Under the pieces are notes generated by a model, which was given only the letters and a program-made list of their open reading frames with translations, was not told the origin of the DNA and did no database searches. Below are positions 51,079 through 63,045 of a DNA stretch of 64,000 nt, one piece after another. Each line of letters starts with the position of its first letter. Position 1 is the first letter of the stretch. The translations under genes were made by a program, and so were the position numbers. Source of the DNA: Prorocentrum cordatum (Eukaryota; Sar; Dinophyceae; Prorocentrales; Prorocentraceae); NCBI GenBank assembly GCA_963575745.1, contig CAUYUJ010016361.1, forward strand, positions 149,265 to 213,264, given 5' to 3'.

Positions 51079-52260
51079 CATTTTGTTTTGAGAGATGGAC
51101 GCACGCCCCAAACATGCCTCAAAAGGCCCGCAGAAGGCCCGCAGGACGGCCCCAGGAGGCCCCTGGAGGCCCCCCAGATGTCATTGCACCTGCCTTGCAG
51201 ACGTGCTCCAGCGGATTTCTGCGTGGATTTCTGCGTGGATTTGTGCCCGAAGCGGCGAGCGAGAAACGAAGTGAATGTTGCGTGGATTCTTGTTGGTCTT
51301 CATTCCTGGCCCAAAAAATCCGCACGAAATGCACCTCGAAATCCGGAACGAAATTCTCTGGGACACCCCAGGCCAATCCTATCGTTCGCTCTGCGATGTT
51401 GGCACCATGACAATGAGAGAAGACGATCGGGCTCTCACAAGAGTCGCTATATCATCCTCGAAGCCGCCGTCACGATCTGGGTCCACGCGCGAGCTTATCC
51501 CCATCGTGGGCGTCCGTGGCGGCGAGGACAGCAAGCTCTGTCCAACATGAGCATGAACTGCCGTCGGTATTCGCGCCCGTTCTTTCCGTTGGGGGATCTG
51601 CTGACCCTGGTTAATCAAGATCCAGGTCAGTCAGGCGTGGCAGGATCCTGCAAGATCCTGCAGGATCCTGCGGGATCCTGCACCCAAGCCTGGGGTAACG
51701 CGCCCCTGGCTCTGCAGGATCCTGCAAAATCCGGCGTTCTGGCCGACCCCCGCTTGCATTGACCCCCGTGTCTTGAGCTCAGATCCGTACCCACTTCTTG
51801 AGCAGGGACCGACCGTCCCGGCATTCCTATAGGCCTACCACGAAATAATCTTGGAGCACGAAAAGGTTCGAATACCTCAAACGTATATTATAACATATAA
51901 CCGATGTGTTTAAAAAAGAAGTATCGGTCAGAACTGTTCTAAGAACATCTTGTAGGAACCACAATATATGCTCAGAACATTCTTTGGTGGGCCCATAGGC
52001 AAGACGCTTCGCCACTGCGCCAATTTCGCTCGTCCCTGCTCCTGAGTCTGAGGGATCGCCAGAAGAGCGCGACCCACCGACCGACCCCCCGCGCGCGCGC
52101 GCGCGCTCCTCCGCGGGCCTGCCCTGAGCCGCAGGCTCGCCCCAGCGCGAGGAGCGGTCGCCGCCCCGCTTCGGCGCCGGACTCTCGCCGCCCCGCCTGC
52201 GGGTTGGCAGGTTGCTGCTTCTGCCCCGGCTGCCGCACGGTCTCCTCCCTCCCCACTTCC
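51079..52260. other. no gene recognised; short direct repeats
   Basis: ggatttctgcgt is repeated at 51215-51240. At 51640-51700 the 10-mer aggatcctgc or close variants occur four times in a row, and once more at 51715. An A-box-like tggcgcagtggcgaagcg is found on the minus strand near 52010, without a matching T-arm. No protein frame is convincing. Confidence 0.5.
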
Positions 52261-52374
52261 CCCCAACCTCCTACTGCTTCTCCTCTTCCTCCTTCTCCTG
52301 CTCGTCCTCCCAACTCCTCCTCATCCTCCCCCCTCCTCCTCATAGTTATCCTGCTGCTGCTGCTACTGCTGCTG

Positions 52375-52429
52375 CTGCTCCTCCTCCTCCTCCTCCTCCT
52401 CCTCCTCCTCCTCCTCCTCCTCCTCCTCC

Positions 52430-52467
<38 letters not shown>
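52375..52467. repeat. (CTC)n to (CAT)n compound microsatellite
   Basis: About 55 bp of ctc triplets change directly to about 37 bp of atc/cat triplets, with pyrimidine-rich sequence on both sides (52210-52560). The same CTC-to-CAT order recurs at 60095-60330. Confidence 0.9.
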
Positions 52468-52469
<2 letters not shown>

Positions 52470-52559
52470 CGTGCTCTTCCCTGCCTCCTCCTGCTGCTCC
52501 TCCTACTCTCCCTTCTCATCTTCCTCCTCTTCCTCCTCCTCTTGCTCCTTCCTGTCGCA

Positions 52560-55500
52560 CCCGCAGACGTTTCGGCAGGGCGTGCCGGGCGTTTCTCCAG
52601 AGACTCACTCGATTTGCAACGGATTCACGGATAGAAGGCAGGTGGAATTCAGCATGTGATTCTCGCCAAAACGCCGAGCTCATTCGTCTTGAAACTTTGC
52701 AGCATTTCCACGGATGGAAGGCAGGTCGTTTTCAAAATGTGGTTCTCGCATTAGCGCCGCGCGCATTCGTCTTAGAAGCTTGCAGCAGCGTCACGGATGG
52801 AGGGCGGATCGGTTTCAAAATGTGGCTCTCGCCTTAGCGCCCTGCACGGGCGAAGGGCGGTGATTATTCAATGTTTGTCTCTCGCCTCTGAGCCGCGCGA
52901 ACTTGGTTTGGAAGTCTGTAACTGGGATTCGCAGGGGCAAAGTCCCAGGAATAGTGTCAGGGCAACAGTTAGACTTGTCAGAACGCAGCAGTCATGTGGA
53001 CTCGCGGTGTTGAAGTTCCAGGAATGGTCTTCTGGCTCGGTTTAGGATTGTCGGGGTGCATCAGCCACGTGAAACCTCGAAGCTGGAATTCTAGGCGTGA
53101 TACTTTTGCACGGTTCAAGACTAGCATACGTGTGTTTTCCAATGGGGTGTTTCCCGCATTGGATCTCAATTCCTTTAGGGCCCTATGAAGAGGGACTTGG
53201 AGGGAGGGTGTACTACAGCATCGCTCATGCGTCTTAGATTTGCACTGGTCCTCCTCCTCCTCCTCCTCCTCCTCCTCCTGCTCCTCCCTTCTCCTCATGC
53301 AACTGCTGGTCCTGCTCTTCTCGTGCTCCAACTCCTCCTCCTTCTGCTCCTAGTCACCTTCACCCTCGACGTATCCAACTCTTTCACTCCTCATGCTACT
53401 CCTGCTTATCATGCTGTTCCTGCTCCTCCTGCTCTTCCTGTTCCTCCTCCCCCTCCCTCTCCCCCTCCCCCTCCCCCGTCTCCTCCTCCTCCTCCCCCTC
53501 CTCCTCCTCCCCCTCCTCCTCCTGCTCCTCCTCCTCCTCCTCGTCCTCGTCCTCCTCCTCCCCTTCCTCCATTCCTTGTCCTTACAAATAACTTCTCGCT
53601 GTCGCACCCCGAGGCTAGTTATAGGACGGGCCAGGCGTTTCGCCTGAGACTTCCTCACCACGTATGCCCCTGAAACTTTAAAAAGACGGAAAACAATTTC
53701 ACAGATGGAGGGCGGGCCGTTTTTTTGTTTTCAAAATGCGGTTTTCGCCTAAGCGCCGCGCGCATTCGTAGTTATAAAAATTTGCAAACGTGTCACGAAT
53801 TGAGGGCGGGTCGTTTTCAAAATGTGGCTCTCGCCTAAGCGCCGCGCACATTCGATGAAAACATGTGAAAGGCTTTCACGGATTGAGGTCGGGTCGGTTT
53901 CAAAATGAGGTTCTCGCATTAGAGCCGCGTGAATTCGTTTTGGAAATCTGCAAGTGCTTCGCGGATTGAGAGCAGGTCATTTTTTGTTCGAAATGAGGCT
54001 CTCACGTTAGCGCCGCGCACCTTAACTTGAAAGGGTTCCACGGATTCCCATGATCAACAAACGAGAAATGGTGTTTTGTAAGGGTTCAGGATTATGAAGG
54101 TGAAACAGTTTCGCTGATTCGCGTTGTTGAAATCCCCCACAAGAATGCTCTGGCACGATTCAATATCGCCACGACGCAAGAGTCAGAGTGATCCGTGGCG
54201 TTAGCATCCCGAGAAGAATGTGTTGGCATGCCTCAGGGTCTTCAAACGGTTGCCTTCCAACGAGGCAGTTCCCTCAGTGGAAATGAACCGATGCAGAGGC
54301 CTACGAAGAGGGAGCTTGGAGGGAGGGCTTATTCCAACATCGTTGATGACTCTTGGGTTTACACTGGTCCTCCTCATCCTCCTCGCCCTCCTCCTCCTTT
54401 TCCTCCTCCTCCTCGTACCACGCTCGCGCGGGTGCAACGCCCCATCCCGAGCCGCCCAGCCCGTCCTACGGTGGCGGAATCTGCCGCTGGCACCTGGATA
54501 CCTCCTCCTCCACATCGCACCACCAGACGTGTCGTTAGGACGTGCCTGGCGTTTCGCTTGACACTTCCTCGCCATACAAAACCCTGCCATTGTGTTCATA
54601 TCCATTCATGATGGCCGCTCCCGTACCGGATACTGGCCAACCAATACTGGCTCGTACCGAACCGTGCAAACCGTCCGCAACTACGGTACTTACTGGACAA
54701 TACCGTACCGGCCACCGCTACCGTACCGGACGATACCGTGCGGGCCACCGCTACCGTACAGGACGATACCGTACCCGCCGCGGCATTTCCGCACAGCGCC
54801 GACCGGCCGCGGCCGATCGGCAGCAGGGGCAGAGATCAACCTTGAACGCCTTGTCGACCAGTAGCGCAGTAGCGCTGGCAGCAACAGGGCGGCAAACGAG
54901 CCCCGCCCCCAGTCCCTCGGGACACCCCCCGATCCCTCGGGACTGGTCCCCAAGACTGTCCCTGTGAACCCCCCCCTGGTCCCGGGACACCCCCCCGCTT
55001 CCCCGGACCCCCCCTGGTCCCTCGGGACCCCGCCTGTGCCTCAGGACCTCCCAAAGTCCTGAGGCACCCCCCTGGTCCCGCGTGACCTTCGGCTAGACCC
55101 TCGATCGAAAGACAACCAGCCAGGGAAACGCAGCCTGGGTGGGCTGCGGTTCCGGCTGCGCCTGCGGCTGCGGCTGCGACCGCGGCCAGAGCTCCGCCGC
55201 CGCCGGGCCCTGCTGCGGCTTCGCCTCCTCGGGCTCGCGGAGCCTCCTCCTCCGCGATGGGGTACTTATCAATGAAGGGGGCAATTGGTCTTCCGACAGA
55301 GCTTACCACAACCCTTTCTCCACGTCCACCTCCCGCTCCTCCTCCTCCTCTTCCCCCTCCTTTTCCTCCTCCTCCTCCTCCTCCCTTCATCCCTCCCTCT
55401 CTCCCTCCATCCACTTTCCATGTCCTACTAGATAATCCCTCCCTGGCGCACATCGACGCCAGTTTTCAGGGCGGACCAGGCGTTTCGCCTGAGACTCCCC

Positions 55501-56330
55501 CGCCATCTATGACCCTGGAGCTAAAAACATTCACAACAGTTTCACAGATGGGGGGAGGGTCGTTTTCAAAAAGTGGTTCTCGCCTAAGCGCTGCGCAAAT
55601 TCGCTTGGTAAAAGTTTGCATTCGTTTCACGGATTGATGGCGGATCGCTTTCGAAATGTGGCTCTCGCCTAAGCGCCGCGTACTTTCCTTTTAAATATTT
55701 GAAAGGGTTCCACGAATTGAGGGCGGGTCGTTTTCAACATGTGGTTCGTGCCTTAGCGCCGCGAACATTCGTTTTCACGAATTGAGGGCAGTTCCTTTTA
55801 AACATGTGGCTCTCACGTTAGCGCCGCGCATATTCTACTTTATCATTTGCAAGAGTTTCACGGATTTCCATGATCAGCGTAGCAGACATGGTGTTTTTGG
55901 AAGGAATCAGGATTACGAAGGTGAAACAATTACATGGATTCGCTGTGCTGAGATCCCACGAATGGTGTTTTGGCACGGTTCAATATCGCCACGACGCAAC
56001 AGTCAGGTTGATCCGTGGCGCTGGAATCCCGATGTGTTGGCATGCCTCAGGGTCTTCAAACGGTTGTCTTCCAACGAGGCAGTTCCCTCAGTGGAAATGA
56101 ACCGTTGTTGGGACTTATGAAGAGGGAGCTTGGAGGGAAAGTTCATTCCAACATCGTTGATGACTCTTGGGTTTACACTGGTCCTCCTCCTCCTCCTCCT
56201 CCTCTTCCTCCTACTCCTCCGCCCTCCTCCTCCTTTTCCTCCTCCTCCTGCTCCTCCTCCTCCTCCTCCTCCACCCCCCCCCCCTCCACTGGTTCCGACA
56301 GCACGTGCCAAACTCCCCCATTGGCGGTGC
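52560..56330. repeat. higher-order tandem repeat of about 0.9-1.05 kb, four copies
   Basis: Each copy begins with a gccaggcgtttcgcctgaga motif (near 52585, 53628, 54545 and 55480). It holds several 60-100 bp sub-repeats (ggcgggtcgttttcaaaatg, ggctctcgcctaagcgccgc), then a segment with ttcaatatcgccacgacgca and gtgttggcatgcctcagggt. It ends ctcttgggtttacactggtc running into a (CTC)n tract. Copies are diverged, and copy 3 has been replaced in part by the C-rich and CGTAC repeats at 54640-55085. No coding frame is conserved across copies. Confidence 0.8.
54640..55085. repeat. CGTACCGG repeats, then C-rich repeats
   Basis: ggccaccgctaccgtaccgg and gacgataccgt-type units of about 33 bp occur two to three times at 54655-54785. 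From 54900 to 55085 variants of ccctggtcccgggac recur, giving a long C-rich strand. Confidence 0.75.
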
Positions 56331-56358
56331 TCACAAGGGGGAGGAGGGAGGGGAGAGA

Positions 56359-56460
56359 GCTTCTTAGAAGGAGGCTGCTTCTTAGAAGGCACCGGCCTTA
56401 CATCTGTAGACAATATAGATAAGGCCCGCGCCTTCTAAGCAGGGGTGCTTCTAAGAAGCC
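56359..56460. repeat. fold-back element with arms of about 42 bp
   Basis: The left arm (56359-56401) reads gcttcttagaagg, ctgcttcttagaaggc and ggcctta. The right arm (56419-56460) is its imperfect inverse: taaggcc, gccttctaagcag and gcttctaagaagc. The loop is about 17 nt. Each arm contains two small cttcttagaag palindromes. It may be a very short fold-back transposon. Confidence 0.8.
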
Positions 56461-56465
56461 CTCAC

Positions 56466-57640
56466 CCCTCCCCCCACCCCGCGTGGCTGACCCCTGCATA
56501 TCCAGGAGGGGGGGCCGATGATTGCCCCATCCAGCGCACGCAGGGAAAGACAACCTGATGTCCGGTCGTTGCACATTTACTCACAGAGGGTGTGTTCGCC
56601 CCGTGTCGGGCCCCAGGAACATTATTACAGATCAATCCAGCTAGGAAAGTGCAGCAGAAAGAATGGGGTAGAAAGAATGGGGTTTAGAATCATGGTCGTA
56701 ATTTCCGGCGATGTCGTATTTATTTTGCAAGGTCGTCAGATCTCCGGGAACGGGGGCCGTGACCACGTCTTAACGCTGAAACGTCGGTGTTGATCTTGGT
56801 CATCGTCCATCTTGGTCATCTCCCATTGGTATATCGTACTCGCGAATCGGCGACGGCCAGCATGGACCATGATCAAGACCGGCGTCGACAAGATCCCGAT
56901 AGATCTTGATCATGAGCATCGCGTTGCTCCCTTTGAGGAGAGCATAAAGGTGGGCAGTTCACAAAGGGGAATGATGGGGGGGGACCAGCTCAGGGGGGAC
57001 ACATCGACCTGGAGTTGGCGATACGACGCCGATGGATCGGCGATAGGCTCTCGACAGCGAATCCGAATGCTCCTGGGCGGGGTGAGCCATCGAGCCCCTT
57101 ATCGGCGATGCATGAAAGATTTGGAAGCGCATCCCCGCCTGAGCCTCTTCTCCCCTGACGTTGCCCAAAATACTAAAAAAAATTGTCAACAAATCGTCCC
57201 AATACTATATTTCACTATTTCTTAATATTCCTCCTGTAGGCGGATAGGCCCGAGTGAACCCGAATACACACATTCCCTGGGACACCCCGCAAAGACATTG
57301 CAGGGCTCCCCCGGGCTACCCGCCCCTGCTGTGGGGAAGTCCGAGGAACAACACCGCTGGTCTACTCCCGTGCGCTCTGGCCAGAACTTCGAGACGAATC
57401 CGGTGGCGGCGGGGGCCTTGGCGGACACGGGGCCACGGTAGCGGTATCAATGCCTCTGCCTCCTCTGATGTTGCACCCGCCGTCCTCTCCGGCCGCTGGC
57501 GCCGTCCCGGCGGTCGTCTCGTCTCCTCGCCGCGGGGGCGGCGGCGGGGTCCCCGCGTTCCCGCCCCGTCCCTGCGGGCAGCGACCCCCAGCGTGCCCCA
57601 CCTGAAGTCGGCCCGCTGCCTGGCAGTGCTCGGCACTGCT
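56466..57640. other. no gene recognised
   Basis: No domain or long protein-like frame is found. A loose inverted pair, tgatcttggtcatcgtccat near 56790 and atggaccatgatcaagacc near 56862, may form an imperfect stem. Confidence 0.5.
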
Positions 57641-58200
57641 CGTCTCCTCCTCCTCCTCCTCCACCTCCTCCTCCTCCTTCTCCCTTCTCGTCCTACTTCT
57701 CCTCTTCCTCCTCCTTCTGCTCCTCCTGCGCCTGCTCCTCCCCCTTCTCCTCCACTTCCTCCTTCTCCTCCTGCTCCTCCTCTTCGTGCTCCTGCTCCTC
57801 CTCCTCCTCTTCCTCCTCCTTCTGATCCTCTTTCTCATCCTTTCCGTATCCTCGTCCTCCTCTTCCTCCAGAAAAACGTAGCCCCAAGGCGATGCTAAGG
57901 GTATAACCCAGCAGAGAGCACAAGCAAGCGCAAGAGGGCAAATATGGGAGAGAGACAATGATCGAGAGAGAGGGAGAGAGAGAGAGAGAGGGAGAGAGAG
58001 AGAGAGAGCAGCGCCGCGCCAGACACGCCATGGACCCTGGAGTCCGAAGTGGGGACAAGAAGCGGGGGCCCCAGGAGCTGGGGGCGCCGACGCCGATGCC
58101 GACGACGACGCCGATGACGACGACGGCGACGGCGACAACGACGACGGCGACGGCGACAACGACGACGACGACGGCAGACGGCGGCGGTGGCGGGAGCGGC
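57640..58200. repeat. CTC, GA and GAC microsatellites
   Basis: Impure ctc/ctcctt triplets run from 57640 to 57865, (GA)n from 57961 to 58009, and gacgac/gacggc triplets from 58090 to 58200. Sequence between them shows no gene. Confidence 0.85.
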
Positions 58201-58329
58201 AGACGGCGGCGGGAGAGACAAGAGCAGACTGCCCAGGGTGGACCCAGGGGGCACCAGGAGCCGAGGGGGGCGGGCAGCTCCCCCAGCGCGGCACGGGCTC
58301 GCACGGGGGAGCCGCCTTCAGAGGAATAG

Positions 58330-58557
58330 AGGCCTCCTAGATGGGGTCGGAGTAGATGGGGTCGGAGCTTCGCGCCGCATCACCGATACATCACCGATAC
58401 ATCGGCGGTGCATCGGCGATGCATCGGCGCCATCGGCTATGCATCGGCGACGTGGGCGTGGAGAAAATCGGGCTCCGCATCGAACCGCATCGCCGATGCA
58501 TCGGCGATACGGAGCGATCCTCCGACCCCATCTACTCGGACCCCATCTAAGAGGCCT
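58330..58557. mobile_element. MITE-like fold-back of about 230 bp
   Basis: Left end cctagatggggtcggagtag then atggggtcggag (about 58336-58367) is inverted at the right end as ctccgaccccat then ctactcggaccccatctaag (about 58520-58551), with two or three mismatches. aggcct flanks both sides and could be a target duplication, though it is itself a palindrome. The interior is a set of catcggcgatg units, including the perfect 20-bp palindrome atcgccgatgcatcggcgat near 58490. It has no coding capacity. Confidence 0.75.
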
Positions 58558-58559
58558 AG

Positions 58560-60090
58560 TAGGAAAGGGTACCCATACATATGCTCTTCCCTCGTTTTCC
58601 CCTTTTTGGACTTCCTGTGAGGCCCGCGTCGCCACCGCTGGACTCACCTCGAAATCCCGAACGCACCCCAGGAGAGGTACGGGGAGTAGCGGTATCGGTG
58701 CCTATTAGTTTCCCCAAGCCTGTCACTGGGGCAAGGGACATTGCAACATTACCCGAGCGCCGATAGGAAACGGGCAGGGGGCAGAGCGCCAGCCAAGCAA
58801 TGTTTCCCGTTCTTGTTTTGTGTGCGTTGCCCCTCGTTCTGTCACCATTCCGCCTTTGCTGCAGGACGGTAGTCGCCAGACCATAATGTAGTGCTCATGC
58901 CCCGGCCCACCGTCGTTTGTCAAAGCGCAAACGGCCCACAAAGTCGCCAACACAAAATTTAGCTCACGCCCTGGAAACAAGTCTGACGCAAGAAGAACGC
59001 ATAGCGACCTTATGCCGCGTCAGCAGCCAGCGTGAGACATCGCATGGAGAAGAGGGCGCTTACGCGCGGCCTTGAAGCTGGCGCGAGAATGTCGGCGCAG
59101 TCGACCCCGTGTCTACGCCGCTCACCTGGAACACCAGTGGGACTCTCCTCCACCAGCACCTCTGGCTACGGACTACGTTTCCACAGAACGCCCACGGAGT
59201 CACACAAGGAACACCCCCAGATCAGATCAGTGTGTTGTGACTTCTCGCCTTTTCGCTTCCGACGGGCTCGTGAGGCCTCAAGATGGCTCTAAGACGGCCC
59301 AGGGGAGCCCTAAGATGGGCCCAAGATGGGCCCAAGACGGCCTTAAGAACGCCTAATGGCGCCCCAAGACGGCCCCAATAGGCAATTGTTTGGCCTCCGA
59401 GGGGGCGGGAGATCCGTAATTCAGAACCCCCTCCGCTTGGATCGATGGCCCAAAAGATAACCCCGAGAGGTCCCTGAGGCTCTCAAGAGGGCCCCAAGAG
59501 GGGCTCAAAAGAGCCCCCGAAGACTCCCTCCAACCTTGTCCCAAGAGAGCCCCAAAGGCATCAAAAATGGCTCCAAGAGGACGCCATAATGACTCGAAGA
59601 AACTTCCAATCAAATCTCAGGGCAATAAAACCGCAAAGGCCTTGATGGTTGACTCCTGTCGTCGTCGTCCTCATTTCATCTTCCCCATTATCCTCCACAT
59701 CCCACTTCATCGTCCTCTTCCTCTCCTCCTTTCACCCCCCCTTCCTCACTCCTCCTCCGTTCCGTCCTCCTCCCTGATTCTCTTTCCGAAAATGGCGGCT
59801 GCCCCTTTGTTCCACTGCACGGTAAGTACTACACATCCCTGATCCGGGAAACTCGCCCCGATTGATTGTCTTTGGACGTGCTGGTGGTGACGATTGCGCG
59901 AGGCGTAAAAACTTTGAATGCATAATTTTCCAGACATGTGGGTGGCATGATGGTAAGCAACAGCTCGGGATGTTAGCACGAGAATGTCCTTCAGGCACGA
60001 AACAACTGTCAAAACAGCTGTTGAATGCGAACGTTTGAAGGAACCATTGTTCGTCGTTGCTCAAAATTACAGAGCCAGGACAGGGAGAAG
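58560..60090. other. no gene recognised; short forward array fragment
   Basis: The CCAAGA-type array reappears briefly at about 59278-59600 (gatgggcccaagatgggccc). Elsewhere there is unique sequence without a convincing frame, and pyrimidine-rich sequence at 59650-59790. Confidence 0.5.
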
Positions 60091-60094
60091 TACT

Positions 60095-60260
60095 CTTCCT
60101 CCTCCTCCTCCTCCTCCTCCTCCTCCTCCTCCCTATCTCACCACCACCATTCGCCCTCCTCGTTCTCCTCCTCCTCCTCCTCCTCCTCCTCCTCATCCTC
60201 CTACTCATCATCACCACCACCACAACCATCACCATCATCGTCATCATCGTCATAGGCATT

Positions 60261-60324
<64 letters not shown>

Positions 60325-60620
60325 CTAGCGTCACCCCGATCATAATCATCATAACCAACAACATGTCCATCATCAACGACAACATGAGGAACAATATCAT
60401 CATCAACCGCAACATCAGACTCCTCATCATCATATACAGCATCCTGATTCCCTCCTCATCCCCCTCGTCATTATCATCCTCATCCACATCCCCATTATAT
60501 CACCATCATCATTGTAATCATCATGATGGTAATGATCATCATCATCACTATCAGACATTTCGTCATCATCACCATAGTCATCACCATCACCACCATCAGG
60601 GTCGTCATCATCATAAAATT
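60095..60620. repeat. (CTC)n to (CAT)n microsatellite and degenerate CAT region
   Basis: Pure ctc triplets are followed by pure cat/atc triplets to about 60330, then a degenerate CAT-rich stretch to 60620. Poly-His, poly-Ser and poly-Asp frames here are trivial. Confidence 0.9.
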
Positions 60621-60848
60621 ACCCTGTGACGTACCCAACCCATTTGTATCATGGGAAACGAAGAGTTGGCCGAAACTTGCACGGACAATCAAATTGCAGG
60701 ATCCGTTGTTTGATATGTAAGCTACTGGGGACACGCGCCAATGGCATGATGCGCAGGAGAACCATACAAGAACGATGGGCGACAACTACAGGCTCGAAGA
60801 GGACATGGGGAGTCGGGAACGAAGAGCAGGAGAAAGACGTGCGGGAAG

Positions 60849-62135
60849 CCCACTGTGCTGTGCCCCTCAGCAGCCCTCGAAAGTGGCGAGAGTTTCACAG
60901 ATCGCAGCCCCCCAGGGATGGCAAGGTCTAATCTGAGTCTGCGGTGAGTACCCACTGTGCTGGGTCCCTCAGCAGCCCTCGAAAGTGGCGACTGTTTCAC
61001 AGATCGCAGCCCCCCAAGGATGGCGAGGTCCCATTTGAGTCTGCGGTGAGTACCCACTGTGCTGGGCCCCTCAGCAGCCCTCGAAAGTGGCGACAGTTTC
61101 ACAGATCGCAGCCCCCCAGGGATGGCGCGGTCCCATTTGAGTCTGCGGTGAGTACCCACTGTGCTGGGCCCCTCAGCAGGCCTCGAAAGTGGCGAACATT
61201 TCACAGATCGCAGCCCCCCAAGGATGGCGAGGTCCCATTTGAACCCGCCGTGGGTACCCACTGTGCTGGGCCCCCCAGCAGCCCTCGAAAGTGGCGACAG
61301 TTTCACAGATCGCAGCCCCCCATGGATGGCGAGGTCCCATTTGAGTCTGCGGTGAGTACCCACTGTGCTGGGCCCCTCAGCAGCCCTCGAAAGTGGCGAC
61401 AGTTTCACAGATCGCAGCCCCCAGCAGCCCTCGAAACGCAGCGACGACCGAGGTAAGAAAGTGGCGACAGTTTCACAGATCGCAGCCCCCCAGGGATGGC
61501 GAGGTCTAACTTGAATCCGCCGTGGGTACCCACTGTGCCGGGCCCCCCAGCAGGCCTCGAAAGTGGCGACAGTTTCACAGATCGCAGCCCCCCAGGGATG
61601 ACGAGGTCCCATTTGAATCCGCCGTGGGTACCCACTGTGCTGGGCCCCCCAGCAGCCCTCGAAAGGGGCGACAGTTTCACAGATCGCAGCCCCCCAGGGA
61701 TGGCGAGGTCCCATTTGAATCCGCCGTGGGTACCCACTGTGCTGGGCCCCCCAGCAGGCCTCGAAAGTGGCGACAGTTTCACAGATCGCAGCCCCCCAGG
61801 GATGGCGAGGTCACATTTGAATCCGCCGTGGGTGCCACTGTGCTGGGCCCCCCAGCAGCCCTCGAAAGTGGCGACAGTTTCACAGATCGCAGCCCCCCAC
61901 GGATGGCGAGGTCCCATTTGAATCCGCCGTGGGTACCCACTGTGCTGGGCCCCCCAGCAGCCCTCGAAAGTGGCGACAGTTTCACAGATCACAGCCCCCC
62001 AGGGATGGCGAGGTCCCATTTGAATCCGCCGTGGGTACCCACTGTGCTGGGCCCCCCAGCAGCCCTCGAAAGTGGCGACAGTTTCACAGATCGCAGTCCC
62101 CAGCAGCCCTCGAAACGCAGCGACGAGCCAGGTAA
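60849..62135. repeat. 102-bp minisatellite, about 12-13 units in two blocks
   Basis: The unit is cccactgtgctgggcccctc, agcagccctcgaaagtggcg, acagtttcacagatcgcagc, cccccagggatggcgaggtc, ccatttgagtctgcggtgag, ta. Block 1 (60849-61455) mainly uses gagtctgcggtgagta. Block 2 (61456-62135) uses gaatccgccgtgggta. Each block ends with the same variant, cccagcagccctcgaaacgc then agcgacga, followed by ggtaa, so the array was built by duplicating a whole block and then diverging. The period is a multiple of three, so frames stay open. Confidence 0.9.
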
Positions 62136-62139
62136 AAGG

Positions 62140-62222
62140 CAGGGGGGGAGAGAGGGACGGGAAGGAAGGTTCGCGCGAGCAGTGCTCTATTCAAAACGAG
62201 AACCCAACGCAGGAGGGTTGGA
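62140..62222 (+). repeat. purine tract plus terminal hairpin, after the 102-bp array
   Basis: ggcagggggggagagaggga and ggaaggaagg are followed by gtgctctattcaaaacgaga and cccaacgcaggagggttgg. The tcaaaacgag core and the ccaac/gttgg stem match the ends of the 77- and 90-bp arrays, with a shorter loop. Confidence 0.75.
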
Positions 62223-62224
62223 AA

Positions 62225-62517
62225 ATAATCCTCACCACCACCCCCACCATCATACAAATAATCCTCACCACCACCCCGACCATCATTTTCACCATCAACA
62301 TCACCATCACCATCACGATGAACATCAGCACCACACTCATCATCAGCAGCATCATCACCATCACCATCACCATCATGTTGATGATGTTCATCATCATCAG
62401 ACTTATCATCATCCATCGCCATCATCTGTATCACCATCAAAAAAGTACCACCATCATCGTCATCACCAACATCATCATCACCAACATCATCATCATAACA
62501 ATCAACATCGCCATCAC

Positions 62518-62571
<54 letters not shown>

Positions 62572-62729
62572 AACCATCCGTCATCATCATTATCCTCATC
62601 ATCATAATTCGCACCAACATGATCATACTCATCATCATCATCGTCATCGTCGTCGCCGTTGTCGTCGATGTCGCCGTCGCCGTCGCCGTCGCGTGTCGCG
62701 TGTCGCCGTCGCCGTCGTCGTTGTCGCCG

Positions 62730-62765
<36 letters not shown>

Positions 62766-62963
62766 CCATAATCATCATCATCATCATCATCATCGTCGTC
62801 GTCGTCACCATCATCATCGTAAGCAACATCGCCATCACCATCACCATCAACACCAACATCATCATCACCACCATCACCACCACCACCACGACCATTACCA
62901 TCACCATCATCATCACCATCACCACCACCACCACCATCGTCATCGCCATCGTCATCGTCATCG

Positions 62964-62997
<34 letters not shown>

Positions 62998-63030
62998 TAT
63001 CATCATCACCATGTCGCGCGCGTACGGAAT
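62225..63030. repeat. (CAT)n/(CAC)n/(CGT)n microsatellite, 0.8 kb
   Basis: Long runs of cat, cac and cgt triplets in shifting combinations, with a gtcgccgtcgccgtcgc block near 62670. Very long poly-His/poly-Asp frames arise from this composition. Confidence 0.9.
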
Positions 63031-63045
63031 CAAACACGGGGTTAG

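Noticed and set aside
51990-52030. tRNA-like A-box (tggcgcagtggcgaagcg) on the minus strand
   Set aside because: No matching T-arm, acceptor stem or anticodon arm could be folded. At most it is a decayed tRNA-derived SINE fragment.
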